Shown here in pieces: positions 11,548 to 22,346 of a DNA stretch of 64,000 nucleotides (its first letter is position 1; each line of letters starts with the position of its first letter). The position numbers were made by a program, and so were the translations under genes. Origin of the DNA: Corynespora cassiicola. Taxonomy: Eukaryota; Ascomycota; Dothideomycetes; Pleosporales; Corynesporascaceae. The stretch lies in contig JAEUWY010000004.1 in NCBI GenBank assembly GCA_022059125.1, forward strand, positions 2,604,001 to 2,668,000, written 5' to 3'. The notes under the pieces were generated by a model, which was not told where the DNA came from, made no database searches, and saw nothing but the letters and a program-made list of their open reading frames with translations.

Positions 11548-12576
11548 TTCGAGAGATGGCTTTGGTGGTAGGCTAGGGAGAACGGAAGGAATTGCAAATG
11601 GTGACGGTTGAAACAAATGGGTGTTCACTAGCACACATATATATATGTTTACATTTTGGTGTAGAGCCCTTCCCGCCCCCTTACCTAGCCCTGTTCGTAG
11701 AGGCACATTGCCAACAGCTCGCCGGCACCTTCGGGTGGGCGTCTTGTGGCACAGGATCACACTATCCGCAAAGGTGCGAAGCCCATATTGAATGTACTAA
11801 TGCAGAAACATGCACGAGCAGGATTTGAGACAAGGAAGCTACACTGGAGACAAGCGATGTGTAACTGGTCGCCTAACGGTCTAAACGGGCCTTGGGCATT
11901 GGCAAGGGTAGTGTTGGCAACTGCTCGCGAACGGTCTGCACAACCGCAGATACAAAAGATAAAGGAACTGAAGAGAAGAAGTTGACTTCTCGGGCGGTGT
12001 TGCTCCCCCTCACCGTCGTACTCTGAGACAGTTTGGTCACGTCGTTAGCTTTGCGGCGCAAACCAAACTTTGGTACGCCAATAGTCGATAACTTTGTCTG
12101 TAGCCACATCGCAACAGCCGTGGTCGACGACCGCCAAGCCCCCCCTCGAGATTGGGAATCCATGGCAAGAGGGGATGAATGAGGCACGGGAAAAAATAAT
12201 CACTCTTTTTGATTAAAACCCTTGTAGCACGAATGGATGCCCAATCTGCTACCTAAGAAAGACTCGGAGGAAGGGTGGGGGGGCGTCATCAAGCCGAAAG
12301 CGGTAGCGCAAGGCCCGGGCCGCCACGCTCTAAACATCAAAGGATGTAGATGCGATAACCGTTGTACAGGCCAGACCGGCCTAACAATCCATAGTCAAGC
12401 CATGCGCCTTGGCCCCGGAGTTTGATCCGCCCTCATCGGCGTACCCGTCCGTAAGCGAACACCAGGTACCCGATTGATCCATATCCTTAGACGCGAGCAA
12501 GTGAACGTTGGGGCCATCTTGTATTGGGGTTAGCTCTGGATCCTGTGGATCAAGTCTCGCATGCGGGTAATGCCCT
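11548..12576. other. Intergenic region upstream of the secreted-protein gene
   Basis: About 1 kb between the ADE8 stop and the secreted-protein start, both on the minus strand. Apart from the TATA-like element there is no supportable gene. Short open frames on both strands lack motifs. Confidence 0.5.
11638..11646 (-). promoter_or_regulatory. TATA-like element upstream of small secreted protein
   Basis: Alternating TATATATAT on the minus strand, about 95 bp before the ATG at 11547. Position and sequence suit a TATA box for an inducible secreted-protein gene. Confidence 0.45.
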
Positions 12577-13282
12577 TCATTTCTTGATTTTCGCAAGCGT
12601 CCTCCGGGTGCCCTCGACTATCAGTCCATGCTCGACCTTGTGTATCCTTTCTTCCAGGTCGTCCAGCGACTCGCCTTCCTTCAATGGAACTTCCTCGGTG
12701 ATGATGGCGTCGCCTGCATCGACCTCTGCAATCACCTCGTGTATCATGACGCCCGTCCTCTTCAGTCCCTCGTTCTTGCCGGCCTCCCAGGCGCGCTCAA
12801 TGGCTCCGGCCCCTGCGAATTCGCCGGGCAGTGCAGGGTGCAGGTTGATGACCTTGATATTCGCAGCGGACAGTGGGTCAAGGAAGCCAGGCGTGAGAAT
12901 GTGCATCCATCCAGCACAGACAATGACGTCGGGGCGCGGTTCAAGGTTTAGGATAAGCTTTGCGAGGTCGGCATCGTATTCAGCGCGCGCTGCTTGCACA
13001 CCCTCGGGCGTTTGAGGATGTTTCTTTTTGTATGCGACCAAGTTGTGGTAGCTCGTAGGTATGGAAGCCTTAGCTGCACGCTCCAGTCCGTAGGCTGCCT
13101 TTTTGCTTTGTTGAAGGTCAGCTGAGAAACGGAGGAACGACATGTACATGTCCATACTTCGAGATTACGTGCGTGATGCGCGTGTTGGGGAGCGCGGAGG
13201 ACGCGCATGCGTCGATGAGAGCCTGGAGATTGGACCCATTGCCCGAGATGAGGACGGTGAGGTTGTATTGAGTGTCAGCCAT
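12577..13282 (-). CDS. ADE8: Phosphoribosylglycinamide formyltransferase
   Basis: Third step of de novo purine synthesis: transfers formyl from 10-formyl-THF to GAR; cytosolic. Exon 1 (13158..13282) encodes MADTQYNLTVLISGNGSNLQAL, with the phosphate-binding SGNGSNLQ loop. A 52-nt intron (GTATGG donor) follows. Exon 2 (12577..13105) restores VISN/KKAAYGLERA. Catalytic residues are visible: NLHPALPG (Asn and His of the N-x-H motif) and the Asp in AEVDAGDAI. Total 217 residues, normal for the monofunctional fungal enzyme. The gene lies 328 bp downstream of HAT1 on the same strand. Confidence 0.95.
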
Positions 13283-13610
13283 TTCGAAGAGGCCTAATTG
13301 ACTGAACCAAAGTGAGACTCTCGAGTTGGAGCTGTGGAGTTGCGGCCAAAAATTCTTGATGAGGGGTCCGATACCCCGCCAAAAAGCCCCGAGCGGCACA
13401 TCAAAACGCCGACTCACGTGTCCGTTCATGCATGAACATCCGGGCAGGAGCATTATTGGTATATTACTTTGAATTTCTGTAGAAGCCGCATTGTTGGGCT
13501 ACAAAGGACTGGAGCCGTCATTCTCAAAAGAAGTCATACTGCCCAAAGACCGAAGCTGGTATCAAAAACCTTGGGCCTCGAGTACGCCATGAACGCCTGC
13601 ACTGGACTGA
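13283..13610. other. Intergenic region between HAT1 and ADE8
   Basis: 328 bp holding the HAT1 3' end and the ADE8 promoter; no gene or obvious element beyond this was seen. Confidence 0.5.
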
Positions 13611-15270
13611 TCAAGCCCTCGCCCTCTTGGAGCTCACTGACTCCTCGTCGTCCACATCTTCCCAGTCGTCTTCATCAACAACCACCCTCTTCCTCTTGCT
13701 CCTGCTGTTCTCCGCTTTTGGCGTGATCTCGCCTGCGTTCCACTTCTCTCGTCTCCGAACGCCCTCCAGACGTTCCTCAAACTCGGCTTGCTGATTGTCG
13801 ACAGCATTTTCCAACTTTTCCACCTTCTCAGAAGAATCCTCGAGTTGGTCGAGTACGTCGGCATTCTGACAATAAATGCGGTGCTTCAGTGCCAAGCGCC
13901 AAAAGTAGTATCGGCGGTCATTCTCATTGCTGGACTTTTCCTTGCGGGTCAGGCGTGCCCTGTTGCGGTGCGTAGGTGGGATCTGAGATAGCAAATACAG
14001 CTCTAGTACGCGGTTGAACTGGCGAGGAACAATCTTCGCTTCATGACGCAGTGCCTCCAGATCTACGCCGCCACCAAGAATCCTGTCGCGGGGGATGGGC
14101 GAGTCCTTGCGGAGATCCTCGGGAGGGAGGGATGATACTACGGAAAGCGATTTGAAGGAAGGCAGTTTCTGGAGGTAGGCGAAGTCGCTGTAGTCTCGCA
14201 TGGCGTCAAATTCCTCGTTAGGGTCTTCGACAGCAATCTCGAAAATGTTGGTCTGCTTGTGTAGATATTCGAATATTGTTTCATACAACTTGGATCCAAG
14301 AGACTGGCCTTGATACGGGGGGAGGATTAAAAATTGGGAGATGCGCTCGCGTGACGGGACTGCCAGAGCATCAATGTGTTCTTTGAAGAGGAAAGTCTCT
14401 GTGTCTTGGGTCAAACGCGGAGGGGTGTATTTGGGCGTGTCTCCGTTGGAGCTCTCTGGTGGCGATGGAAGGGACTTCATAGAGCGCATAATGTCGAAAG
14501 TGGGAAGAATCCAGTAGCGATAGGATGTCGAGAAGCCGGCGAGGGTGTATGGCGTCACAGCGTCATCCTTTAACGGCGTCACTTCGTACATCAGATACAG
14601 CGTCCAACGCTCTTGCGACCAGAATTCGTCCAGCTCGGGGAGAGAAGCGCCTTCGATGAAGAGCAGGACCAAAATCTGCATGTTCTGCCAAATCTTGCGT
14701 GCCGCGTCGTCGGTAAGGCTGGCGTTCCATATCTCGTATTGTTTGCCGTGGAGGGAGAAGCTGTGGATGAGCTTGCCGGGAGGTTTCCACGACTTTGACG
14801 ATGGGTCAGGCGCAGCACTCGCCTCTTTGGATGCTTCGGTGGGATCGAATACATCTGGACGCCTGTCAGCGCATGGAAGGTGCAGGGATGAAAGGAAAAT
14901 GTCTGCTCACAAGAGGGGAAATATTCCTTGAAGATATTCTCGAGGTCAATCTGCTCATCGTCCTCCCCCAGCATACTGCTCAAGTCCACCTTGGCATCGA
15001 ATTGGATCTTGAGAGAGGGATGCAGGTCATTTGCGCGAAAGTCGAGCTCGATGTTGGGATTCTTGTACCCGATGATGCTCTCGGCGTCGTTGAAGATGGG
15101 ATAGGTGAATCGCGGGTTGAACGACTCATCGTGGATGCGCTTTGACGATCGCGTGAAGTTGATGTTGAAACATGTGTTTGAGTTTGTGATCCCTGGGGGG
15201 TCGTATGAGCACGGCGTCACAGCGAGGCTGGCGGATGAAGCTTACATTCTTCGAGATCGAGGGAGGCCAT
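13611..15270 (-). CDS. HAT1: Histone acetyltransferase type B catalytic subunit
   Basis: Acetylates newly made histone H4 (Lys5/Lys12) together with Hat2 before chromatin assembly. Exons 15246..15270, 14911..15192 and 13611..14854 give 516 residues; introns are 53 and 56 nt. The N-terminal HAT1 domain spans the first two exons (ITNSNTCFNINF, FTYPIFNDAESI). The GNAT core has the acetyl-CoA loop LPPYQGQSLGSKLYE. It is followed by IAVEDPNEEFDAMRD, which holds the catalytic glutamate region. The C-terminus is a coiled, acidic and basic tail ending KRARA, possibly nuclear targeting. The first exon is only 25 nt; its placement is supported by exact continuation EEW/ITNSNT. Confidence 0.94.
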
Positions 15271-15706
15271 GGCGGCAGTCTGCGCCTCGCGCTTGGGGCG
15301 AAATAACTTCGAGGTGGGATATTCGGCTGGCAGGCTCAAGCAAACTCAAGCAGGCGGGTCGCAGGAGCGGAAAAAGTCGCGTACGAGGTCGAGGAGGGCA
15401 GCGTGTCGGCGGCGCGTGAAGAGGCGCGCGCGTTTTAGCGCTGCAGCGACTGCCGAGCTTCAGCCCTATAACGCCAGGACCTGGCCGCCTGGACGCCGTG
15501 GCCATGACAGAGCAGGACCTTGTTGTCCATTGCCGTCTTTTCCCCCGTGGAACCAACAAAACACTCCGCCCTGCATAGACACCACCCCCATCGCCGTCAC
15601 CAAGCCCGCGCTGCATGGACTGATTGCTGCGCCGTTCCGTTGATCTTGTAAACATTCGCATCTTACTCCCCAGCATCGTTTTTCTGGCACTGCACCACCC
15701 GTCACC
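15271..15706. promoter_or_regulatory. Shared divergent promoter region HAT1 / ZIP transporter
   Basis: 436 bp between two divergent start codons, so both promoters lie here. No TATA box or defined operator was recognised; the half near HAT1 is GC-rich. Confidence 0.5.
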
Positions 15707-17142
15707 ATGTGGGACGGTTTCTTCATGCTGCTCGCCCTGAGCGCCATCATGGCCACTGCGTGAGCATGTTCCCTTCCGGTGGACATCATGTCGCCCTGCA
15801 ACGATTCATCTAACCCTCGACAGCTCGTTTTTGGCCGGCATTCTCCCGCTCTCCTTTACGCTTTCGCCGCGACAGCTCCGCATCATAACCTTCCTCGGCA
15901 CCGGTGTGCTTGTGGGCACTTCGCTGATAGTCATCATCCCTGAGGGCATCGAGACCATGTACAGCGCCGGAAAGCCCCATGCGCATGGAGCCCGCACTGT
16001 GCAGCAGCCGAAGATCCCATCCGTGTCGAGCCAGCAGCAGGGGATCAAGCACCCGGCCCAATTTTTGCCCACGGAGCGGTCCGAGGGAGTCGACACCAGT
16101 TTCCTGGGAGAAGGCGCTATCAAGGCGCCCGTCACCAATATCATCGTCGAGAGGACGCCAGAGCAGCCCGCTAAGGAGAATAAGGAGAAGCCCGCGGAGG
16201 AGCATACCCAGCCGCAAAAGGGTGGCGACGACGATTCTACCGAAGGACATACTGAAGGCCATACTCGTGTACATGCGCCTGAAAGCGATGAACAAGAGGG
16301 CCACGGCCACGGCCATGCCCTTATGGAGGAGGGTACCGACCCTCATGCTTATATTGGCGTCGCCCTCATTCTCGGCTTCATTCTCATGTTTCTCGTGGAC
16401 CACCTTCCAGAAGCTCTGTCCCCGTCCAAGCACAAGTATCAGTCGCTGCACATTTCTCTCTCCAACCTTTCCCGTGGACCCCACAATTCGTCCGCTGTGA
16501 GTTTGGACGGTATGCACCCGACTGGCTCTCCGCCTCCAATTCCGGAGCAAGCCCAACAGCCAAGGTCTTCCGCAACTACCATTGGCCTCATCATTCACGC
16601 ATGCGCCGACGGAATCGCTCTGGGCGCTTCTTCAACTGCACCATCAACCTCCCTCTCGCTAGTCATTTTCCTTGCCATTATGCTCCACAAAGCACCGGCA
16701 GCTTTTGGTTTAACTTCAGTACTATTGAAGCAAGGCATATCGAAGCGTACCGCCCGTACACATCTCGTTTTCTTCAGTTTGGCTGCTCCTGCAGGTGCGC
16801 TCGCCACCTGGGCAATCGTCCATGCACTTGGTCGTGCACGATTAGGTGGAGACGATGGCCTCACCTGGACCACGGGCTGGGTGCTATTGTTTTCGGGAGG
16901 AACCTTCCTGTACGTAAAATCATGCATTCAGGGCAGAAACCGTGCTAACATATTCCAGTTACGTCGCAATGCACTCTATGACCGAGGCTACCTCTGGCTC
17001 CCATGCCCATGAGGACCCTACTGCGAACGGCTATATTGAGAGCCAGAATCTCCACAAGTCGGCACTCACAAAATCCGACATTGCAATTGTCATGTTCGGC
17101 ATGTTGTTGCCTCTGGTTACTCAAGTAGGGCACGTGCATTAA
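15707..17142 (+). CDS. ZIP-family zinc transporter (SLC39A9/Atx2-like)
   Basis: Metal importer into cytosol, probably at Golgi or endomembranes by analogy to ZIP9/Atx2. Exons 15707..15759, 15824..16909 and 16959..17142 give 440 residues; introns are 64 nt (TCTAAC branch) and 49 nt. The N-terminal membrane segment is MWDGFFMLLALSAIMAT. TM2–3 include GTGVLVGTSLIVIIPEG. A long histidine-rich loop follows with HTEGHTRVH and GHGHGHA. Membrane helices then carry DHLPEAL, the metal-site helix IIHACADGIALGAS and the second HKAPAAFGL motif. Topology fits eight helices. The His-rich loop probably senses or binds zinc. Confidence 0.92.
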
Positions 17143-17528
17143 GCTTCATATCCATGGGTTTCCGGCGTTGGTATAGATACGAGTGGCCTTCCTTTTGGGT
17201 ACTGGAACCGGATTTTCCTTCTGGATGATACCAATTTCTCTGTAAGTTAATGACCTCTGGGCCTTTATGAATTGTAAGATCGCAATTGTAGATAGTGAAA
17301 AAGCTGCATGGTGCTCCTGTGCCATTGTTACATTCGATTCGAAACTTCGGAATGAATCACACTTGGAGTTGAAATGATAGAAATGAAACAAAAATGATTG
17401 CTCATTAGCTCTCGTCATCATCACTCAACTTTCCTGCAGGCGGGTGCCAAGCTTTGCGCGCATTCGCGCTAAATCCTACCTTTTTCATTCCGCGACCCCT
17501 CTTACCATTTCCTACCACATACTCCATC
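17143..17528. other. Intergenic region upstream of F-box gene
   Basis: 386 bp between two plus-strand genes, holding the ZIP 3' end and the F-box promoter. No other feature seen. Confidence 0.5.
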
Positions 17529-18964
17529 ATGGCTCCCATGTCTACACTGGAATCGCTCCCAGACGAGCTGTTGTTACACATTTTGAACTATGCGACGTTT
17601 GGTTCTATCCGGAATTTGAGTCTGACGTGCCACGCATTGCGACGCCTTGCATTGCAACCTCTGTATGAAGAGTTCGTATATCACAATGGTGGTCCTGGTA
17701 CGTCACTTTGCGATGGTATTCTTGTGGGCAGTTTAAAGCAGAATAATGCTTGGCTTTGCCGCCTCTAGTACTTTGCAATGCAAAACTAATGGTTTCGTCT
17801 CAAGAACGCTTCCTTCGCAGCATCGCATGCAATCCGTCACTCCGAAATCACGTGAAAAAGATCACTTGGGACAATAATACCAGCAACCCAGTATTTGCTT
17901 CCTACGGTCGAATTTCTGATCTCGATCGTGATCTCATCTCGCAGAGACTCAAGCACACTGGTGATTATGGCAACCACCTCGCCTCCAAATTTACCTCAAA
18001 GGAGTTTCGACGCTCGAGAATAGATTCAGAAACCTACCTGGAGGCTATGATGGCCTTTACTCCTCGTATAGAGTTGCTGAAAGTTGACGAGGCTTGGACG
18101 TGGGACGATCATGTGTATTGGTTTAATTGTGTACACTTCAAGGACCCTCATCCCTTCTCGAATCTCACCGAAGCCAACGTGCGGGGACCATTACGCATCC
18201 AGAACGTTGCTCCTCTGATATTCCATGAGCCTATGCGTAAATTGACTCTGTGGCAAGTATTGATAATGCGGCGAGAAGAATCAGGCTTCGAGTGGGAAAT
18301 GCTGGGAGAACGCAGCGAGATGGGCTTTGGAGCCGAGTTCGAAAACCAGAAGTCGAATATTGAGCATTTTCACATGGAGGCCAGCTTTTTGTCCTCGGAG
18401 CATGTAGCTGCCATCATTGGAGTCTTCAAGACTTTGCGCAGCTTCACATTCGAATACGAGACTTCTGAGCTAAGTGCTAGGGATGATTTGGCGCTCCATC
18501 ATTCCGACATTATTTCAGCCCTCTTACCTCACAAAGAATCACTCTCCTTCCTCCGCTACGTGAGCGAACACGTATTTGGGGGTCCGGTCGATACTTCCGA
18601 TTTCGCATCTCTAACGTCCCTTCAACTCAATTGCTACACCATTTTACGGACAATCGGATTTTACAACGGGCAGGGAGTTATTTCGACTTCCGACGTTCGG
18701 CTCATGCCTCCAAATTTGAACTCTTTGGGAGTTGAGTTTGGAGTGATGGAGACGCAAGTCGTCGATGGTTCCGATGAAATAGCATGCCTTGAAATTCTGA
18801 AGACGGCGCAGGACTTGAAGATCAAGGAGGTGAAGATGATTGGATCTAACGACAACATTCTAGTGACAGAAAGATGGCCGTGGGAGACTGAACACATTGA
18901 GAAAGCTTTTCGGGATGCGGGGGTGAAGCTGATTCCGGTATTGGGAAACGAAGGAAATATGTAA
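17529..18964 (+). CDS. F-box protein
   Basis: Probable SCF ubiquitin-ligase substrate adaptor. Exons 17529..17697 and 17769..18964, joined across a 71-nt intron, give 454 residues. The F-box is at residues 5–50: LESLPDELLLHILNYATF, then LSLTCHALRRLALQPLYEEF. The remainder has leucine-rich segments but no recognisable LRR, WD40 or other substrate domain. The target is unknown. A second in-frame Met at residue 4 is an alternative start. Confidence 0.88.
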
Positions 18965-19079
18965 ATGGAGTGTCGAGAGAAAACTATATTGCTGGTATGT
19001 CTCCGAATATTGATATTAGGATACAGGATAGCAGCTACAGGCTTTGAAAGCATGCGAAACCGCAAGATGCTGTATTCAA

Positions 19080-19316
19080 CTACCGGCCACCCCGCTTTGC
19101 GTTTATACCTTTACGCCGCCACGAGCTGCAATCGTCCCACTCAGGATCCCACCAACCCGCCAAAAGCGGGCAGTACGGGCATGTTCCCTTTACTATGCGC
19201 AGACCGCCATGTTTTTGAACGCAGTCTTTGCCCTTGCCACAATTTGTGCCCCAAACTCTGTCACCATAATGGTTGCACTCATCATATATTATCCTGTACC
19301 AGGAACACATCTTCAA
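19080..19316 (-). CDS. Cysteine-rich mini-protein A (tandem paralogue)
   Basis: Intronless frame of 78 residues starting MKMCSWYRIIYDECNHYGDRV. Cysteines follow in a pattern shared with the neighbour at 19507: MC-x-x-Y-x-I-x-Y, C-x-H-x-G-x-R-V-x-G, a C pair, GG-x-R, then C-x2-C. The C/H spacing (C-x-H, C-x2-C) resembles a small zinc-binding fold more than a secreted disulfide protein, and there is no signal peptide. No named family was recognised. Conservation of the pattern between the two copies is the main evidence that both are real genes. Confidence 0.6.
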   Translation of the reverse strand: MKMCSWYRIIYDECNHYGDRVWGTNCGKGKDCVQKHGGLRIVKGTCPYCPLLAGWWDPEWDDCSSWRRKGINAKRGGR

Positions 19317-19506
19317 GCCTCAGCATGTACACAAAGTGCAAAAGAAAGCCAAAAAATATCTCAAACAGCGTGTATTCTCGTATGAAGTCCTAATATCTGT
19401 GAACAATCATGATGAGAAACCCCAAGAACACTTTACAGATCTTTCCCTTTATGCCCGCAGAGGCTACCCGATCAAACGCTCAACGTCACTTGAATGTTGT
19501 CTCCCT

Positions 19507-19719
19507 TCACACATCAGCACCTCGCCACGAACCCCAATGTCCACCCTGTCCCCATGATTGCGCACACGCGTTGCGGACTCTACAGCGCCAGCATAGGTAA
19601 CGCAGCTGACGGTACCCCCCGTTTGTGTGGGCGCAGCTGCCCGGGCGGCGACAGGGGTTGCCTGGCACGCGTGGGCCCAAGTGGCCGCACGAGTAAACAA
19701 TTTTGTAGGCAGTGCACAT
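19507..19719 (-). CDS. Cysteine-rich mini-protein B (tandem paralogue)
   Basis: Intronless frame of 70 residues starting MCTAYKIVYSCGHLGPRV, on the same strand as and 190 bp upstream of mini-protein A. Over about 45 residues it matches A at every cysteine of the core, the C-x-H, RV-x-G and GG-x-R positions, and the terminal C-x2-C (A has CPYC, B has CWRC). No signal peptide. The C-terminus is rich in Trp and Gly. Function unknown; probably a duplicate of A or the reverse. Confidence 0.6.
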   Translation of the reverse strand: MCTAYKIVYSCGHLGPRVPGNPCRRPGSCAHTNGGYRQLRYLCWRCRVRNACAQSWGQGGHWGSWRGADV

Positions 19720-20650
19720 TTTGAGCTCTGGCTGGGTAGTTTTGGTCTACACTCGCTTATCTTGTTAAAAAAAAACCTATTCAGGTTTTAAGAAGGAGAA
19801 CTAGTCGGTTTAGAGACTTTTTCTGGGCAAGTGGAGGTCTATCAAAGTGGATCTTGGGGTTGGGCTGTGATGTTTGATGGTGGGTGGAGCAATGTCGGCC
19901 GATCTCGAGATATTCTGCTCTGAAAATATGCTGAGTGAATGCTAGGTTGCTTTATGCTAAGGATGATTGAGAGTGAATGGGAACGACTGAGTCCTTTGTT
20001 GGCTTATTGCGTGGTTAGTGTGCTGTGAAATTCGTGGTGTGGGCAGCGTTTGGTGAAAACTATTAGTCCATATTAGCAGAGCTGTCATGCCATCACATAA
20101 TGCTATCAACATAGAATTGGCAATACAGTAGGCAGGCTGAGTTATAATATAGTGGTCTGAGATCAAACCAGTAACTAGCTATCAGGCTTATTATATGTGC
20201 CACATTCTCGATATAGGTTAAGGGTAAATCTCAACTCACAATCGATGACTAAAGAAATAGAGAATGATTTTTCATTGTTCAGACTCTTTATCAAAGCATT
20301 TTTGTGGGGGAGTGATTGGCTAAAAGGCTGGAGCATGCACTGCACAGATGGCCACGTTGCTCTCTGTAGCGTAGATTCTTAGTATTCTCGTTAGACACTG
20401 ATTAACTTTTTGCCTTTATCACTATTTTTATATAAGATCATTTGCGATGATTAGCAATTAACACAAATTGTGGATTTTTTGACAATGGTCTGCTTGCTGT
20501 AGTCGACTCAGATCAACAGCGTCCCAAGCATCAATATAGTTTGCATTTCCAACCCGTGCACCGATACGAGAGAATCAATCAAAATTCTCGAAAGCCTTTT
20601 CTTTTATATTCTCGAATAAAGAGTTCAATTCCGTCTTCGTCTTTACTTTA
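19720..20650. other. AT-rich intergenic region, no gene seen
   Basis: About 930 bp between mini-protein B and the nickel transporter 3' end. It has A-runs (near 19768) and AT-rich stretches at 20080–20460. No open frame with a recognisable motif. Confidence 0.5.
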
Positions 20651-22011
20651 TCAAGACCTGCTTACCGAACTCTCTCCTGGGCCGGCTGCATCGGTAGCCT
20701 TAACCGGCTCCACATAGACTTGAGGGCCCGCAGTGCCATATTTTGTAGGCTGTGAACCACTCTCTACATCATTCTCAGTATCCCGAGCAAGAGTAGGGCT
20801 CTGCGGGAGTGGCTCAAAATGCGCGTCTCGTACTCTCGTCTTGTCCACTCGCCTCCTCCACGGTTTGTAGAGAAGAATACTAAGACCACCAAAGACGACA
20901 AAAGCGCCAATGATTGCGCCACCAACGATATCCCATTTATCACCCAGTCTCTCAACACCGTCCCAGAATCTTCCTTCTGGCTCTGCAACATTCAAAATCA
21001 GATTGAGAAATTGAACAACGCCAATAATAGTGGCAACGATGACAGTGATGACAGTCAGAACGATGCTATAGTAGCAGATGGCGATCGGATCTCTCGCTAG
21101 CTGAGTGCTAGTGTAAAGACTCATCATCAGTGCACCGTCCGTTGTATCCAGTAGACACATGCCTGCAGTGAACAACAGCGGGAATATCAGGATGAGCCAA
21201 ATGGATGTGCCTTTCGCCGCCTGGATCGAAGAGATTCCGAGGATAGCAATCTCAGAGGAGGTGTCGAAGCCGAGACCAAAAAGTACACCAAGAGGATACA
21301 TTTTCCAGGGACGATCAATCAATTTGAAGAGCTTCTGCAAGATCGGAAACAAGCAGCCACCGCCCTGGATCTTGAACTCTCGATGTTCTGTCCCCGGCTC
21401 CGACTTGATCAGCTTTCGCATCTGCACAATGAGCTTGTACAAAATGTACATGTTCATCAAGCCGAGGAAAAAGAGGAATGCGGCAGAAACCGACGTCCCG
21501 ATGATGCCGCCGATCCTCTCGAAGTTGTCAAACTTGGACGAGACGGCAGCCGCAGTTCCCGCAACTACGAGGGACGTGACAACGACAATTGTAGAGTGGC
21601 CTAGGGAGAAGAACATGCCAACCGTGACGGGCCTCTGGCCGGCTGCAACAAGACGTCGCGTCATGAGGTCGATGGCGGAGATGTGGTCTGCGTCGAGGGC
21701 ATGGCGAAGACCGAGAGTGTACGAGAGGATCGCAGTCGATATCAAAGGCGTGTGCCAATGCTGCCAATGTTAGTACATGTCAGGTACAGATGCGCAGGCG
21801 TCCATACCAAAACTATGGCCACGCCAGCCCAAACAACAAGATTGACAATAATGAGAATGGCGATGATGGCAATAACTGAAAAGGGGAGCCTCCGGAGGTA
21901 CGGAACGCGCGCATGGTATAGCGATGCTTTATCCGAAATGTTCTTGAAAATGGAAGCTTTTCCCTGGTCGCCGTCGCCGGCTTGCGGGGAAGCTGGTCTT
22001 GAGCTCGACAT
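20651..22011 (-). CDS. nic1: High-affinity nickel/cobalt transporter (NiCoT family)
   Basis: Plasma-membrane Ni2+ uptake, needed to load urease. Exons 21808..22011 and 20651..21760, joined across a 47-nt intron, give 437 residues. The NiCoT signature is visible as RHALDADHISAIDLMTRRL in TM2 and GLGFDTSSEIAIL in the middle. Further family motifs are GMFFSLGHSTIVV and MCLLDTTDGALMM. About eight membrane segments are predicted, with a hydrophilic C-terminal tail. The nearest experimentally known fungal homologue is S. pombe Nic1. The usual Asn after HISAID is Leu here, a minor change. Confidence 0.93.
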
Positions 22012-22346
22012 GCTGTGAAATCGACTGTGTAACCGCGACAGAGGGAATGGACGGCTCCAGCGGCGAAGCCAAAGTCGGACTGCTGGAAGGCGGACTCTTG
22101 CGAGGGTTTTGGAATTTTATAGGAGCAGCCGATGTCGCGTGGTGGGGGTGTGCAGCTGATGCGCTAACACGTGCCGTTATCTAGAGCTATGGCGGGGTAG
22201 CTTCGCTTGGTGATGTACCCATTACAACTCGGCATTACGAAGCTGAAACTAACGTGCGCATCATGGTCCTCACAATCCTTGAGGGTGGTTCTCAACTGAC
22301 TTGCTGAGGTTACGATGTCTTTTTTACACGAACAATTAAAGGTACT
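22012..22346. other. Intergenic region upstream of nickel transporter
   Basis: 335 bp that must contain the nickel-transporter promoter and the 3' end of the ketoacyl synthase gene. No further element recognised. Confidence 0.5.

Noticed and set aside
15810..16598. 262-residue minus-strand frame opposite the ZIP transporter
   Set aside because: Shadow of the transporter; no motif.
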